Below are positions 62,599 to 64,000 of a stretch of 64,000 bases of DNA, in pieces. Every line of letters begins with the position of its first letter. The first letter of the stretch is position 1. A model generated the notes under the pieces. The model was not told the origin of the DNA, did no database searches, and saw only the letters and a list, made by a program, of their open reading frames with translations. This stretch comes from Glandiceps talaboti. Lineage: Eukaryota; Hemichordata; Enteropneusta; Spengelidae. The translations under genes were made by a program, and so were the position numbers. The stretch is from contig NC_135563.1 in assembly GCF_964340395.1 (NCBI RefSeq), forward strand, positions 13,786,651 to 13,850,650. The letters are read 5' to 3'.

Positions 62599-64000
62599 CT
62601 ACAAATGACAACATATTCATTTTTGTCACTACCTTGTTGGTAAATGCATACTGTTAAAATATTTCAAAATAAAGTAGTTTGCTTTCCTTTGGGTTAAATA
62701 CATGGAAAGTAAAATGTTCTCCTCCTCCTCCCATGTCAGCTGTGCATGTAAACATATCTGTTTTGTTTCTTTATCTTTTTTTCTCATACTTTTTGTGAAA
62801 ACTTTGAGCAAAAGATTGATCAGTGGACTTTTTCAAAAAGGATGACTCTTACCGCAAAAGAGTTTATTAATCCACATAAAATAATAATAATCATCAAAAG
62901 TACACGCAAATGAGATTGGTGGTTTTATAATGATAGGAAAGTTCTTGTTTCTATAACATGTTACATGTATTACATTCCACATTCACACTTCCATTCTGGT
63001 GTCAGAAATTAATTTACCGTAAGCAACATCCCAAAATACCAATATTGTATCACATGTATCTTGGACATTCAAAAGTTATTGTAATTTTGTAGACTTTAAT
63101 AAATGTTTTTGTAGACTTCAATAAAAAGTTATGAACAAATCAAATTCAAAATTCATAATAGTCTGTAAATTTAGTTTGGTATGGGACATTTTAATGAAGA
63201 TGACAAACTATTATTCTTTGTTTTTGCAATTTGTAACGTAAACAGTAAACACATAAGGGCTGGGGCAAAGAACCTTTCCCATCTTTAATTATGTAAACTT
63301 CTAGCTAACACTAAAAAACAGAGATTACATATTCTTTATTTCTGAGTTTGTCTCACAACAAGTTATGGTATTATAAATCATACACCCTGTTTTTACTAAT
63401 GGTGATTTGAAGCATAGACCTCTCTAGTATTATTGTCTATGTTTGAAGTTATGTGTAAGTTGGTAAGTTAATTTGTTCTTTATATCTTAATTTATTCCTT
63501 TGCAGTGTGCTTTATTGAACTTTCACATACTTGATAGTAAATGTTCTCAACAACACTTTACATAATGGATCCCAGGGTTTGGGTTTCAATGGTTCATTAT
63601 CATGCTGTTATCTCATAATCTGGTACATTATTATTGTCAACGATGTTGTTATTGTTGCCACTGTTTATAACACTGTCGTTCTTTGAGGCCACTCAATTCT
63701 TTTGTCATTTGTGTACCGAATCTAGGACACCTGTGTATTGAGGTTAAGATGACTCACCACTAACTAAGAGAGACGGGTTTGCCGAGACGTTTCTAGACTG
63801 GACCCGACCTACCATGTACTTGTGACCCGTACACGGCCGGTACATATGTATACGTGAACATGCAACATCCATGTGATTCAAATCATTATCATCAACTTTA
63901 TCCGAGCGTCTATGCTGTATCGAAATGTTAGACAGAGAATATACTAATTTGCATATATACCTCTTAAAGAGCCCGTTGTAACTGTTATGGAAATATTTCG

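Overview
The window is AT-rich metazoan nuclear DNA. It has short exons with GT-AG introns, long non-coding stretches, many microsatellites, homopolymer G/C tracts and tandem minisatellites, and frequent ACATGTA-type words. The gene content (inactive rhomboid with its cysteine-rich extracellular domain, PERK, a TRIM-NHL protein with a filamin domain, a leucine-rich-repeat protein with one repeat per exon) and the repeat landscape fit a marine invertebrate such as a hemichordate, amphioxus or spiralian. The sequence alone does not settle which.

Layout. 1-22,476: no firmly recognised gene. It is probably a very long downstream intron of the leucine-rich-repeat (LRR) gene, or intergenic, with a Mutator-like miniature element (1,497-1,866), minisatellites and a few orphan open frames. 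22,477-25,108 (minus): the first two coding exons of a secreted or membrane LRR protein, with a CRE-containing GC-richer promoter to its right. 27,434-27,899: a long-TIR miniature element in the 3' UTR of the next gene. 27,914-34,529 (minus): an inactive-rhomboid (iRhom/RHBDF) gene in nine exons, with one frame break in the disordered N-terminal part. 35,366-35,631: a large CATA microsatellite. 39,429-43,973 (minus): a two-exon TRIM-NHL gene whose last codons and stop are tandemly repeated in 81-bp units. 45,604-47,444 (plus): a small three-exon gene for an ~84-residue coiled-coil protein that resembles SYCE3. 49,987-62,598 (minus): fifteen phase-consistent exons of EIF2AK3/PERK, lacking only the signal-peptide exon. 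PERK introns hold two SINE-like elements, a Helentron/HINE-like element and several tandem duplications, one of which copies the start of a kinase exon.

The genes do not form an operon. PERK (ER-stress kinase) and iRhom (ER/Golgi trafficking cofactor) both act in the secretory pathway, but nothing in the sequence links their regulation. No clearly new multi-gene system was found. The points most worth following are the SYCE3-like gene, the tandemly repeated stop region of the TRIM-NHL gene, the retained serine of the iRhom GPSG motif, the duplicated PERK exon start, and the structured mobile elements.
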